The notes beneath the pieces were generated by a model, which searched no databases, was not told the DNA's origin, and was given only the letters and a program-made list of their open reading frames with translations. From assembly GCA_959020715.1 (NCBI GenBank), contig CAUESV010000001.1, positions 186,001 to 250,000 of the forward strand: 64,000 nucleotides of DNA, given 5' to 3'. Position 1 is the first letter of the stretch. Every line of letters begins with the position of its first letter. Below, piece after piece: positions 51,577 through 60,562 of this stretch. A program made the position numbers and the translations under genes. This DNA comes from an uncultured Collinsella sp. GTDB taxonomy: Bacteria > Actinomycetota > Coriobacteriia > Coriobacteriales > Coriobacteriaceae.

Positions 51577-53760
51577 TTAGGACCAGAGGAAGTCGCTGCG
51601 GGTGACGGTGGCGCCGATGGCAAAGGGCATGCAGGCGATGGCCGGATACAGGTAGCGCATGTAGGTCGAGCCGTTGCACGGGCCAATCAGGCACACAGCG
51701 AGCACGCCCAACAGCGGCACCCAGATCGCCAGCGCACGCCATGAATGACGACGCAGCAGGTAGACCACCACGGCGATCATGATCCACACATAGGTGGCCG
51801 AGCTCATGGTGAGCGAAATAAACGGGATGCGTTGTACTGCCACGCGATACAGGTTAATCAGGTGGTCGCACCAGCGCACAACCTTGCTATCGACCGGATG
51901 GAAGTCGAAGTACTTGAGATTATCGGGGCGCGCCATAATCTCGGCACTGCGCGCCGTGCTGTAGACCCACGCATCGCGGGCACTCGGATAAAAGTAGCCG
52001 TAATAGTTATTGATGAGCGCCGAGATATAGCACTCGGGATCCTTTTTGAACATCTGGGCCCATACCTCAAAATAGGCCTTGATGTCCTCCTGCGAGGCGT
52101 ACTCGTTAAAGCAATTTTTGACGGCGTCCGACTTATCCGGGTTGTAGCGGCGGCCCAGATTCTCGTACTTGAGCACACGGTCGATCACGGCACGCTCTTC
52201 GTCGGTCACCAAGCCGTCGCAAGGAGCCTCCACGATGGTACCGTCCTCCTTAACCGTAGGGTTGACGCCCGAGTTGAGGCCGTCGTGCTTTTGGACGAAA
52301 CGAGCCGTCTGCTGGAACGGAATCGAGAGGATTTCGCGCTTGGAACCAGGCGTGATGTCGTGCGCCGGCATAAAGACCTTGGTGAAGTACATATTAGAGG
52401 CAAGGCAGAGCGCAAGCACCGCGAGAACTCCCACCCAGCGGAAACGCGGGATGGAGCCCGAAGGCGCAGCACCGGCCTGCTTGGCTGCACGACGAGCCAC
52501 ATGCGCGTCCCATGCGCAAAACGCCGCCGCGATTACGCATGCCGCCAGGGGAAACACCAGGCCGCCGTTGCGCAGAAACGTGGAACCCATGGCGCCCAGA
52601 GCAAGCAGCAGCCAGTCATGGCGCGCAAAGAGCACGGGTCTCTGTTCGCCCGCACGCTCGGCATTGGCATCGCGACGGGGCAGGCCGCAGGCCACGAGCT
52701 TCACGGTCTGCACCAACAGCACCAAAAACGCGTCGGCAAACAGCACATCTTTGGTAAGCAGGGCCGCGTAGTTGGAGAACATGGGCATAAACACAAAGAA
52801 CAGCAAGATCACGCCGCGGACCGGCAGGCTCACGCCCAGCTTGCGCAGCGACGAGATGGAATAGGCCATGCAGGCGGCCGTAATGACGAACTGAGCGCAG
52901 GTGTAGATGGCAAGACCTGCGTTAGCGCTGTTGAACAGTGAAAGCCCCAGCTGGACGCACGAACCGATAATAGCCGTGTGCACCACGGGGTGATGTCCGT
53001 TGAGCAACACGTTGGGATTGAGCAGGCGCAGGTAGTCGCTCGTACCGTTGGGGTAGTTGAACCACTGGCGAATCTGCGCACCTGTATCTCCCATAAAAAG
53101 GCCGGGCAGCGAAGCGATGAGCGTGGGCGCCCAGGCGACCATAAGCACCAGGAAGGGCCCGGCAAAGGGATGGACCGAGAGCACGGCGTGAGCCATACGC
53201 CATACGCGGCCAAAGTGCGCTTCGGAAAACGGAATACGCCGAGAGCTCAGCCAATCTAGACACTCAAAGGCAAGGTAGAAGGCAACGACCGCCAAGAGCA
53301 TCCAGCCCGCACCGCCTATCCAGGCGCAAATGATGCGTGCCTTGTCGCCAAGCACGATCTCGGCCGAATCGGTGAGGTCGTAGCTACGGCCAAACACCAT
53401 GCAGACGGCAAAGAACAGCGACGGAAGGACCACCGAAGGACGCCAAGCATCGCCGCGGCCAAAGAATACGTAGCGAAACGGCAGCGTGAGCAGGCAGGCA
53501 AGCGCGAGCAGCATGACCGCGTCGGTATGGCCGGCAAACGAGAGGAGCACCTCGTAGCACACGTACAGCATGCCCGAGGCTTTGGGGTCAATTGCCAAGA
53601 CTGCGTTGCTCGACACCGGGGCGGGATCGATGGAAAACGCCGTGGTCGCCAACAGCGCGAGCAAAAATGCGATGAGCGTCTGCTTGGCGGGGTAGCGCTT
53701 AAACCAGACGATGCGGGCAGCGTCGCGCGCAGCCGTTGTGGAGAGGTCGGAATCCTTCAC
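51577..53760 (-). CDS. DUF6020-family large membrane protein (GT-C-like)
   Basis: A 727-residue protein with roughly a dozen membrane helices. After the first six comes a large extracytoplasmic loop region with FMGDTGAQIRQWFNYPNG and LNGHHPVVHTAIIGS, a pattern seen in GT-C-type glycosyltransferases (acidic residue after an early helix). A second large soluble region lies between about 440 and 640. The start is GTG at 53760 with AAAGG upstream. It probably transfers a sugar from a lipid carrier on the outer face; this is inference. Transcribed alone. Confidence 0.75.
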   Translation of the reverse strand: MKDSDLSTTAARDAARIVWFKRYPAKQTLIAFLLALLATTAFSIDPAPVSSNAVLAIDPKASGMLYVCYEVLLSFAGHTDAVMLLALACLLTLPFRYVFFGRGDAWRPSVVLPSLFFAVCMVFGRSYDLTDSAEIVLGDKARIICAWIGGAGWMLLAVVAFYLAFECLDWLSSRRIPFSEAHFGRVWRMAHAVLSVHPFAGPFLVLMVAWAPTLIASLPGLFMGDTGAQIRQWFNYPNGTSDYLRLLNPNVLLNGHHPVVHTAIIGSCVQLGLSLFNSANAGLAIYTCAQFVITAACMAYSISSLRKLGVSLPVRGVILLFFVFMPMFSNYAALLTKDVLFADAFLVLLVQTVKLVACGLPRRDANAERAGEQRPVLFARHDWLLLALGAMGSTFLRNGGLVFPLAACVIAAAFCAWDAHVARRAAKQAGAAPSGSIPRFRWVGVLAVLALCLASNMYFTKVFMPAHDITPGSKREILSIPFQQTARFVQKHDGLNSGVNPTVKEDGTIVEAPCDGLVTDEERAVIDRVLKYENLGRRYNPDKSDAVKNCFNEYASQEDIKAYFEVWAQMFKKDPECYISALINNYYGYFYPSARDAWVYSTARSAEIMARPDNLKYFDFHPVDSKVVRWCDHLINLYRVAVQRIPFISLTMSSATYVWIMIAVVVYLLRRHSWRALAIWVPLLGVLAVCLIGPCNGSTYMRYLYPAIACMPFAIGATVTRSDFLWS

Positions 53761-53797
53761 AGTCCGAAAGCCTTTCTAGAAACCTATCAAACTCGGC

Positions 53798-53838
53798 AAA
53801 ACCACCACAAAGGTGTCTGTCCCCTTTGTGGTGGTTTT
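53798..53838 (-). terminator. Stop-abutting perfect hairpin after lgt
   Basis: A perfect 16-bp stem AAAACCACCACAAAGG with its complement and a loop containing GGACAGACA on the minus strand. It ends in TTTT and so works as a terminator. It begins two bases after the lgt TAA. Same class as the elements after rph and asp23. Confidence 0.75.
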
Positions 53839-53840
53839 GG

Positions 53841-54662
53841 TTAGGCGTCGAGGTAGATGCGCTGGGGGCGATTGCGGTGTCGGGCGAAGATGATGAGCGC
53901 CAGACCGGCGATCACGAGCGGCAAACTCAGCAGCTGACCCATGGTGATGACGCCGCCCAGCAGATAGCCCAGCTGTGCATCGGGCACGCGCACGAACTCA
54001 ATGAGGAAGCGGACGATGCCGTAACCCATCACAAACACGCCCATAAACGTGCCTTGGGGCAGTAGCGGCTTTTTGCGGCTGAGCACCTGCAGAATGCAAA
54101 AGAGCACGATGCCCTCAAGAAATGCCTCGTAGAGCTGGGAGGGGTGACGCGGCATCTCGCCCGCAGTCCCGCCAAAGACCACGCCCCAGGGCAGATCGGT
54201 CGGCTTGCCCCACAGCTCACCATTGACAAAGTTGGCACAACGGCCCAGGCACAAGGCCAGCGGCGCGCCTATGACGGCAAGGTCTGCCAAAGTCCAGGCA
54301 TCGAGCTTATACATGCGGCACACGAGCACGCCGCCGATGATGCCGCCCACCAGGCCGCCATGGAAACTCATGCCGCCCTCGTTGGTGGCAAAGATCTCGA
54401 GCGGATGCGTCCAGTAGTAGCCATCACCGTAAAAGACGACGTAGAACAGGCGAGCGCCAATGATAAGGCCAAAGACCACGCCGACCACGACACTCGTCAG
54501 GTCATCAATCGTAATGTCGAAGCCCCAACGACGCTGCGTGCGGTACATAACGACCGCCGTGAGCAGAGCGCCGACCACGTAGGCCAGGCCGTACCAGTAG
54601 ATGGTGATGGGCCCCGCCGAAATCGCGACGGGATCAAGCATATGGTAGAAGTCGTTGAGCAT
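53841..54662 (-). CDS. lgt: Prolipoprotein diacylglyceryl transferase
   Basis: A 273-residue membrane enzyme that attaches diacylglycerol to the lipobox Cys. About seven helices; IYWYGLAYVVGALL, MSFHGGLVGGIIGG with the essential His, and LCLGRCANFVNGELWGKPTD (the Lgt signature) are present. ATG 54662 has GGAGGG at good spacing; an in-frame start 20 codons earlier has none. Its stop is followed by a perfect hairpin. Confidence 0.95.
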   Translation of the reverse strand: MLNDFYHMLDPVAISAGPITIYWYGLAYVVGALLTAVVMYRTQRRWGFDITIDDLTSVVVGVVFGLIIGARLFYVVFYGDGYYWTHPLEIFATNEGGMSFHGGLVGGIIGGVLVCRMYKLDAWTLADLAVIGAPLALCLGRCANFVNGELWGKPTDLPWGVVFGGTAGEMPRHPSQLYEAFLEGIVLFCILQVLSRKKPLLPQGTFMGVFVMGYGIVRFLIEFVRVPDAQLGYLLGGVITMGQLLSLPLVIAGLALIIFARHRNRPQRIYLDA

Positions 54663-54771
54663 GTCGACCCTCCTACTCCCTACATACAAATGCGGCCGCG
54701 GGCCTTGCGCTCGCAGCCGCATATTTGGGCGTAACGTCTATGCGGAGTATGCCGTCCGCAGCTTTCGCATC

Positions 54772-55050
54772 TTAGAACGGCGCGTACTCGTCGTACAGGT
54801 CGTCGGTCTCGCCGGAGGCATTGACCTGCTCAACGCGGGTAACGCCGGGCACATGCTCCTTCAGGATGCGCTCAATACCCATGGACAGGGTCAGCGAGCT
54901 CATGGGGCAGCCGGCGCAAGCGCCCTGCAGCTCCAGTTTGACGACGCCCTCGTCGTCAACGCCCACATACTCCATATCGCCGCCGTCGGCCTGCAGGTTG
55001 GGGCGGATCTCTTCAAGAACCTTCTTAAGCAGCTCTTCGTTAACAGCCAC
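54772..55050 (-). CDS. NifU C-terminal-like Fe-S scaffold protein (Nfu)
   Basis: A 92-residue protein. It matches the NifU C-terminal domain throughout: VLEEIRPNLQADGGDMEYVGV, the cluster-binding CAGCPMS near residue 45, and IERILKEHVPGVTRVEQV. The CxxC Cys pair would hold a 4Fe-4S cluster between two subunits. The start is GTG at 55050, preceded by AAAGGAG. It lies between lgt and the dCMP deaminase gene. The radical SAM enzymes of the window need such clusters but there is no specific link. Confidence 0.9.
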   Translation of the reverse strand: MAVNEELLKKVLEEIRPNLQADGGDMEYVGVDDEGVVKLELQGACAGCPMSSLTLSMGIERILKEHVPGVTRVEQVNASGETDDLYDEYAPF

Positions 55051-55160
55051 AGGGGCTCCTTTCTCACAATAACGCGGGCACGCCCGCGGACAGAAGCTAT
55101 GTTACTACAGCCATGTACCCGCTCACGAGCCGTCCATGCGCGCAGACGCGACTTTCACGA

Positions 55161-55185
55161 GTAGTCAATTTGGGACGGGGCTCTT
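55161..55185 (+). repeat. Stop-abutting GTAGTC element after dCMP deaminase
   Basis: The plus strand reads GTAGTCAATTTGGGACGG then GGCTCTT up to the dCMP deaminase stop. It matches the block after dtd (17592-17620) in the opposite orientation relative to its gene. Confidence 0.5.
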
Positions 55186-55752
55186 TTAGCTGTTTTTGTT
55201 GCCGAGCAGTGCCGGCGCACATCGTTGCTGCCGCTGAGCCTGTCCCCCGGTGCCAATCTGGACATCGACGATAACCTGGCGATAGCTAATGCCGCAGGAG
55301 TCGAGGATGCGGCGGCTGATGCGGCCATCATCGGTGTCGGCATACTTATTGTCCAGGTAGACAACCTCGCCCACGCCCACCTGCGCCAAAATCTTGGCGC
55401 AGTCGTGGCACGGGAACAGCGTGACGTAGACCGTGGAACCCTCGAGGTCCTTGAGCGAGCCACGGTAGTTGAGCACGGCGTTGGCCTCGGCATGCACCAC
55501 GTAGTTGTGCTTATCCTGCAACGGGTCGTCGCTCGTGCCCCACGGGAAAAAGTCATCGTTGAGCGCCGAGGGCGTGCCGTTGTAGCCCACCGAAAGGATG
55601 CGGTGGTTGGTGCTGGCGATACACGCTCCCACCTGCGTGTTGGGGTCCTTGCTGCGGCGCTGCGCGGCAATGGCCACGCTCATAAAGAACTCGTCCCAGC
55701 TAATGACGTCCAGGCGCTTGCCTGACGAAGTTTGATGAAGATCGTCCGACAT
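55186..55752 (-). CDS. dCMP deaminase-family cytidine deaminase
   Basis: A 188-residue zinc deaminase that makes dUMP for thymidylate synthesis. Zinc motifs are VVHAEANAVLN (His and catalytic Glu) and LFPCHDCAKILAQ (Cys pair) near residues 75 and 105. SKDPNTQVGACI and YNGTP are family motifs. ATG 55752 with GGAGGT ten bases upstream is chosen over a start 12 codons earlier. The last 30 residues are Gln-rich and look disordered. The stop abuts a GTAGTC element. Confidence 0.9.
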   Translation of the reverse strand: MSDDLHQTSSGKRLDVISWDEFFMSVAIAAQRRSKDPNTQVGACIASTNHRILSVGYNGTPSALNDDFFPWGTSDDPLQDKHNYVVHAEANAVLNYRGSLKDLEGSTVYVTLFPCHDCAKILAQVGVGEVVYLDNKYADTDDGRISRRILDSCGISYRQVIVDVQIGTGGQAQRQQRCAPALLGNKNS

Positions 55753-55834
55753 GGCAGACACCTCCGTAATCGCAATAGTTTGACCCATTGTAGCAGGTGA
55801 AAAGTAGGGGCGCTTATCCCACCAGCCCCTCGCC

Positions 55835-56686
55835 CTACGCGCGGCGAGGCTTTTGGTTGATGCGGTAGAGCTCGGCGAGTCCTCGCAACGTCAACGCGTC
55901 ATCGACCGTCAGGCTATGACCGACAAGGGCCGCAAGTGCCTCGGCATCGTCGCCGGTAATGACGATGGGCACATCGCCCTCCCCCGCGGCCTTGGTCGCG
56001 CGCATCTCGGCAAGCACCATGTCGAGCATGCCGTCGATACGGGCCACCTCGCCCAAGACCACGCCCGAGCGCATGGCCTCGCGCGTGTTGCGACCGATCA
56101 CATGTGTGGGTGCCGAAGGCTCGACCTGAGGCAAACGCGCCGCAGCAGCCGAGAGCGAGCGGGCGCCAAGCGCCAGACCCGGCGCGATGACGCCGCCCAC
56201 AAAGGTACCGTGCGCGTCGATGACCTCGATATTGGTCGTGGTACCCAAGTCGATTACGATGCACGGAGAGCCGTAGACGGCACGGGCCGCCACGGCGTCG
56301 GCGATGCGGTCGGGGCCGATCTCGGCCGGGTCGTCGTAGTGGACGGGCATGCCGGTCTTGAGGCCCGGCCCCACGGTGAGCACGCGCCCCGTGCAGGTAC
56401 GGGAAAGAGCCGCCTTCCACGGGCGCTCGAGCGCCGGCACCACGCAGCTCAGCACGGCCGCCGTGGGCACGAGCGCGCCGGGCATGCCCGCATCGGCCGC
56501 CAGCGCGGCCATGACTTGAGCGAGACGCATACGCGCTTCGTCGGCCGTAATGCTCGATGGCGTCGTGATCTCGCACGTCGCAAGCGGGCATTCCTGCGCC
56601 GCGGCCGAATCCTCGGCAAACAGGCCAAAGCGAATGAACGTGTTGCCCACGTCGACCGTCAATATATATGCGCACCCATTAAGCAT
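55835..56686 (-). CDS. coaX: Type III pantothenate kinase
   Basis: A 283-residue ASKHA-fold kinase for the first step of coenzyme A synthesis. It starts YILTVDVGNTFIRFGLF with the phosphate-binding Asp. PAEIGPDRIADAVAA, IVIDLGTTTNIEVID and GGVIAPGLALGARSL are typical CoaX motifs. ATG 56686 has AAAGGAGTG at good spacing; a start 18 codons upstream was rejected. Transcribed toward the dCMP deaminase gene. Confidence 0.93.
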   Translation of the reverse strand: MLNGCAYILTVDVGNTFIRFGLFAEDSAAAQECPLATCEITTPSSITADEARMRLAQVMAALAADAGMPGALVPTAAVLSCVVPALERPWKAALSRTCTGRVLTVGPGLKTGMPVHYDDPAEIGPDRIADAVAARAVYGSPCIVIDLGTTTNIEVIDAHGTFVGGVIAPGLALGARSLSAAAARLPQVEPSAPTHVIGRNTREAMRSGVVLGEVARIDGMLDMVLAEMRATKAAGEGDVPIVITGDDAEALAALVGHSLTVDDALTLRGLAELYRINQKPRRA

Positions 56687-56744
56687 CGTCGGCACTCCTT
56701 TCGTCTGCCCAGCAGTATATCCCGTAGGCAAGGCAGTCAATTTG

Positions 56745-56824
56745 GGATGATTATTCTGGGACGGGGATTAAAAAATCATTAGGTACACAATGATTTTTTA
56801 ATCCCCGTCCCAGAATAATCATCC
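56745..56824. repeat. Perfect 36-bp inverted repeat with 8-base loop
   Basis: Arms 56745-56780 and 56789-56824 are exact complements over 36 bases. Each contains TTCTGGGACGGGGATTAAAA, the GGGAC core of the dispersed elements. It lies in the 310-base gap between the divergent coaX and OPT genes, together with a smaller related hairpin (56842-56872). It could be a mobile palindromic unit or a bidirectional terminator. Confidence 0.8.
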
Positions 56825-56841
56825 TTTGGCCGAGCCTGGGT

Positions 56842-56872
56842 CAGCTAAAAAAGCCCCGTCCCAAATGAGCTG
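56842..56872. repeat. CAGCT hairpin with GGGAC core
   Basis: CAGCT and AGCTG close a loop that carries AAAAAAGCCCCGTCCCAAAT. It is the fourth example of the CCCGTCCCAAA word near 55-57 kb and resembles the dtd element. Confidence 0.45.
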
Positions 56873-56997
56873 CCTTGCGGCTATACTGGTGCGCGGTCGC
56901 GCGCGAGCTCACGCGGCGGCCCTTGGTAACCCGACTTCCCGCGCCGTATCCGTAGCGGCGCTCCCGGGGGAAGCGGATATACGCAAAGGAGTTCTAT

Positions 56998-58701
56998 ATG
57001 AGCAATCCCTCGAACCGTGCTTCGATGCGCGGGCAACTCACGCTGCGCGGCGTCGTCATCGGCGTCCTTGGCTGCGTGATCATCACGGCAAGCTCGGCCT
57101 ACACCGCCCTCAAGATGGGCGCTCTCCCCTGGCCGATCGTCTTCGCTGCCGTCATCTCGCTGTTCTTCCTTAAGCTCATGGGCAATGCCAGCCTCAACGA
57201 GGCAAACGTCACCCACACCATCATGTCCGCAGGCGCCATGGTCGCCGGCGGCCTGGCGTTTACCATCCCGGGCGCCTGGATGCTGGGCTATGCCGACCAG
57301 ATCAGCTGGCTCGACATGTTTATCGTAGCACTCGCCGGCACCATCTTGGGCCTTCTCGCCACGGCACTCATCCACCGTCACTTTATCGTGGACGCCGCGC
57401 TGGAGTTCCCCACCGGCAACGCCGCAGCTCAGACCCTGCGCGCCACCGAGGCCGGCGGCAAGACCGGCAAGCAGCTCTTTGGCTCCATGGCCATCGCAGG
57501 CATCTACAGCGTGCTGCGCGACGCTCTGGGCGTGGTGCCCAGCATGCTGTGCACGCTCAATATCCCCGGCGTGACCTTTGCTATCTACAACTCGCCCATG
57601 TTGCTGTCCATCGGCTTTTTGGTGGGCTTCGCCCCCGTCGCGTTCTGGTTTGCCGGCGCGCTGCTGGGCAACTTTGGCATCATCGTTGGTGGCACCGCTG
57701 CCGGCCTGTTCGATATTGTGACCGCGCAGGGTATCGTCAAGTCCCTCGGCATGGGCCTTATGATGGGCTTTGGCGTCGCCGTCGTCCTTAAAGACATTCT
57801 GCCGCAGGTCGCCGGCATCGCCCGCGGCCTTGCCGCCGACGGCTCCAGCGACACCGACGAGCAGTCGCTCATCTCGGGCTCGCTTAAGCTCGACGCCGGC
57901 ATCATCGGCCTGGGCACCGCCGCCATCGCCGTGATCGTCGCTATCGCGCTCGACCTCGGCCCCGTTCCGGCCGTCATCGTCACGCTGTTCACCTTTGTCA
58001 CCACCATCATGAGTGCGCAGAGCTGCGGCCAGACGGGTATCGACCCCATGGAGATCTTTGGCCTCATCGTCATGCTCATCGTGGCGGCCTTCGCGCAGCT
58101 CGCCCAGGTCAAGCTGTTCTTTATCGCCGGCATCGTGGCCGTTGCGTGCGGTCTTGCGGGCGACGTCATGAACGACTTTAAGGCCGGCGCCGTGCTGGGC
58201 ACCAACCCGCGTGCGCAGTGGGTCGGCCAGGCCATCGGCGGCATCGTGGGCGCCCTGGTCGCCGCCGCCGTCATGGTCGCGCTCGTCACCGCCTATGGTC
58301 CGGACGCCTTTGGTCCCGACAAGAGCTTCGTTGCCGCGCAGGCAAGTGTGGTCGCCACCATGGTCTCGGGCATCCCGAGCGTGCCGTGGTTCGCAGGCGG
58401 CCTTATCGCCGGCATCGTCATGTACTGGCTCGGCATTCCGGCCATGATGATCGGCCTGGGCGTGTACCTGCCGTTCTACATGTCGCTCACGGCCTTCCTG
58501 GGCTCCTGCGTTAAGCTCGCCTACGACAAGTGGGCCGCTCACCGCGATGCCGAGGCCGGTCTTTCGGACGAGGAGAAGGCCGCCAAGGACGCCGCCTTCC
58601 AGGAGCAGGGCCTGGTTGTCGCCAGCGGCCTGCTCGGTGGCGAGTCTATCGTCGGCGTTATCCTGGCGTTTGTCTCCGTGGGCTTGAGCCTGCTGGGGTA
58701 G
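56998..58701 (+). CDS. OPT-family oligopeptide transporter
   Basis: A 567-residue membrane protein with about 14 helices. The early segment RGVVIGVLGCVIITASSAYTALKMG and EANVTHTIMSAGAMVAGG, together with FPTGNAAAQTLRATE and QSCGQTGIDPMEIFGL, are OPT family blocks. Bacterial OPT members take up small peptides or metal chelates. The C-terminus has a soluble loop (about 510-540) before the last helix. AAAGGAG precedes the ATG. Monocistronic with its own terminator. Confidence 0.87.
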   Translation: MSNPSNRASMRGQLTLRGVVIGVLGCVIITASSAYTALKMGALPWPIVFAAVISLFFLKLMGNASLNEANVTHTIMSAGAMVAGGLAFTIPGAWMLGYADQISWLDMFIVALAGTILGLLATALIHRHFIVDAALEFPTGNAAAQTLRATEAGGKTGKQLFGSMAIAGIYSVLRDALGVVPSMLCTLNIPGVTFAIYNSPMLLSIGFLVGFAPVAFWFAGALLGNFGIIVGGTAAGLFDIVTAQGIVKSLGMGLMMGFGVAVVLKDILPQVAGIARGLAADGSSDTDEQSLISGSLKLDAGIIGLGTAAIAVIVAIALDLGPVPAVIVTLFTFVTTIMSAQSCGQTGIDPMEIFGLIVMLIVAAFAQLAQVKLFFIAGIVAVACGLAGDVMNDFKAGAVLGTNPRAQWVGQAIGGIVGALVAAAVMVALVTAYGPDAFGPDKSFVAAQASVVATMVSGIPSVPWFAGGLIAGIVMYWLGIPAMMIGLGVYLPFYMSLTAFLGSCVKLAYDKWAAHRDAEAGLSDEEKAAKDAAFQEQGLVVASGLLGGESIVGVILAFVSVGLSLLG

Positions 58702-58726
58702 GCCGAACAGCAACGCACCAGCGCAG

Positions 58727-58759
58727 AGCGCGGGGTCGGAATCAAACCGGCCCCGCGCT
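58727..58759 (+). terminator. Terminator of the OPT gene
   Basis: AGCGCGGGG pairs with CCCCGCGCT, then TTTTTTG, 26 bases after the stop. Confidence 0.92.
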
Positions 58760-58916
58760 TTTTTGTCTATTTGACTCTTATGATCCTCACGGCGTTTTAG
58801 CCATGTCGATTGTCCTGACTTCCAGGTCAACAAACCTTGTCTGACACCTCGCCTAACGCGGTGTAGAGTAAAGACGACAGACGCAAGAAGCGGCTCAGAA
58901 GCTAAACGAGGTAAGC

Positions 58917-60056
58917 ATGGAACTCGACAAACAACAGATCAAGCGGCTGCGCGAGCGTCATCATCGTCGTCACGGTATACGCCCTGCACACAGCGAGGCC
59001 ATGGAGAATGCCACCCGTTTCCTTAAGCAGGCGTTCAACATACGCGAGGGACGCGCGCCCTATCACGTGATTCGCAAGCGCTTTGTAAACGGGGCGCGCC
59101 TGACTGGCTCACACTTATGCATCCTGATCATTGCCATGTTGATCGCGAGCATCGGCCTCGATATCGACTCGGACATTGCCATCGTGGGCGCCATGCTCAT
59201 CTGTCCGCTCATGGGCTCGGTCCTTGCCATGGCATACGGCATCGCCACGCTCGACCGCGAGATTGCCGTCGAGGCAATTGCCGGCCTCGCGCTGCAGATG
59301 GTCTTTTGTCTAATCACGTCCACGCTGTACTTTAAGCTCTCGCCCCTTGGCACCACCACGGCCGCCATCATCGACAACTCGACACCGACTGTGTGGGACC
59401 TTGCCGTCGCGCTCGCGGGCGGCTTTGCGGGCGGCCTGGGCAACTCACGCGACCAGGAACCCGCCACACTCATCGCCGGCGTGGCCGTAGCGACCGCGCT
59501 GATGCCGCCCCTGTGCGCGGCGGGCTACGGCATCGCCATCGCAAGCGGGTCGCTGTTTCTCTCGGCGCTCTACGAGTTTGGCATCAACGTCGTCTTTATC
59601 GCGCTGGCGGCCGAAGCCGTACTACTTATCTTGCGCGTGCCGCTCAAGCGCGACCTCAACGGCGACGGTATTGTGACTGCCGAGGAAAATGCCGAGGTCG
59701 ACGAGCTATCGCGCAAGGTGCGCCGCCGCATCATCGTGGGCACGGTGATCTTTGCCATCCCCTGCATCGTTATGACCGCGGGCTCCATTGGCTCGGCGCA
59801 GGCCGGCGTGCAGGACGGCTACGGCGTCACCGAGACCACGCGTGAGCTCGCCGCGGTACTACCGGGCTTTAAGGACTACACCGTCGCCGTCGAGACCTCG
59901 GCTACCGAAGGCGAGGAGGAGGGCATTGTCGAGCGCGAGATTGTCGCCCATGTGACGACAAGCGAGACGCTCGGGGCGCACGACCGCCACGTCGCTCGCA
60001 AGCTCATCGACCTCAATGTGCCCGAGCTTGATCGCGTGGAGTTTGATGTGAAGTGA
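58917..60056 (+). CDS. DUF389-family membrane protein with an EF-hand-like loop
   Basis: A 379-residue protein. A basic His/Arg-rich N-terminus (about 1-60) precedes six or so membrane helices with IVGAMLICPLMGSVLAMAYG and LAGGFAGGLGNSRDQEPATLIAGVAVATALMPPL, both DUF389 hallmarks. Between helices at about residue 250 lies DLNGDGIVTAEE, which fits the canonical 12-residue EF-hand calcium loop exactly (D1, N3, D5, G6, V8, E12). A C-terminal soluble domain follows one more helix. GAGG precedes the ATG. The family's role is unknown. Confidence 0.82.
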   Translation: MELDKQQIKRLRERHHRRHGIRPAHSEAMENATRFLKQAFNIREGRAPYHVIRKRFVNGARLTGSHLCILIIAMLIASIGLDIDSDIAIVGAMLICPLMGSVLAMAYGIATLDREIAVEAIAGLALQMVFCLITSTLYFKLSPLGTTTAAIIDNSTPTVWDLAVALAGGFAGGLGNSRDQEPATLIAGVAVATALMPPLCAAGYGIAIASGSLFLSALYEFGINVVFIALAAEAVLLILRVPLKRDLNGDGIVTAEENAEVDELSRKVRRRIIVGTVIFAIPCIVMTAGSIGSAQAGVQDGYGVTETTRELAAVLPGFKDYTVAVETSATEGEEEGIVEREIVAHVTTSETLGAHDRHVARKLIDLNVPELDRVEFDVK

Positions 60057-60112
60057 CCTGATGTAGGGTGCAGTTCACACCCGCGCCCCGCTCGCTGTTT
60101 TATTGCCGTGAA

Positions 60113-60562
60113 TCAGACGTCCGCATCGACATCGCCAGACTCCACCGTAAACGCCGGATCGGTGCTCACAAGATAAAATCGGGTCACCTTAGTATTTCTA
60201 ATTAGGTAAATCTGCCCCTGATTGCGTCGGCGCGATATATACGCAACGTGAACCGTGCCGAATTCTTCGCCGTTTTCCTTCTTTAATATCAGGATGTTGG
60301 GGTCATCCGTACGCTTAAACTGCCCGTCTGTGCAGATTCCGTCTTGGTCGACCAGCTGCCATCGACAGTTGTCCTCCTCAAGAAAAGCCAGAGTTTCCCG
60401 ACTCGTTTTGTCATCCCGATAGTAACCATCAATGGCAAACCCTTCGGAAGCACATTCCTGCATATAGGACGTTTCTCGGCTTATAGCAAACAGCCCCGTA
60501 GCGCCCAGGAGCACAGCCAGGCAGACCACTGCAAGGGTTATCGAAATAACACGGCGATCCAT
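60113..60562 (-). CDS. Membrane-anchored hypothetical protein
   Basis: A 149-residue protein with one N-terminal membrane anchor or signal (VISITLAVVCLAVLLGATGLFAI) and a small extracytoplasmic domain, predicted mostly beta (TLAFLEEDNCRWQLVDQDG, FGTVHVAYISRRRNQGQIYLI). Three Cys in the soluble part could form a disulfide. No lipobox is visible. The ribosome site is weak (GGTTGGG), so expression or start is uncertain. I do not recognise a family. Confidence 0.55.
   Translation of the reverse strand: MDRRVISITLAVVCLAVLLGATGLFAISRETSYMQECASEGFAIDGYYRDDKTSRETLAFLEEDNCRWQLVDQDGICTDGQFKRTDDPNILILKKENGEEFGTVHVAYISRRRNQGQIYLIRNTKVTRFYLVSTDPAFTVESGDVDADV

Noticed and set aside
56881..58833. 650-codon minus-strand frame opposite the OPT transporter
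   Set aside because: Highly charged His/Asp/Gly-rich shadow; the plus-strand transporter has a strong ribosome site, helices and a terminator.
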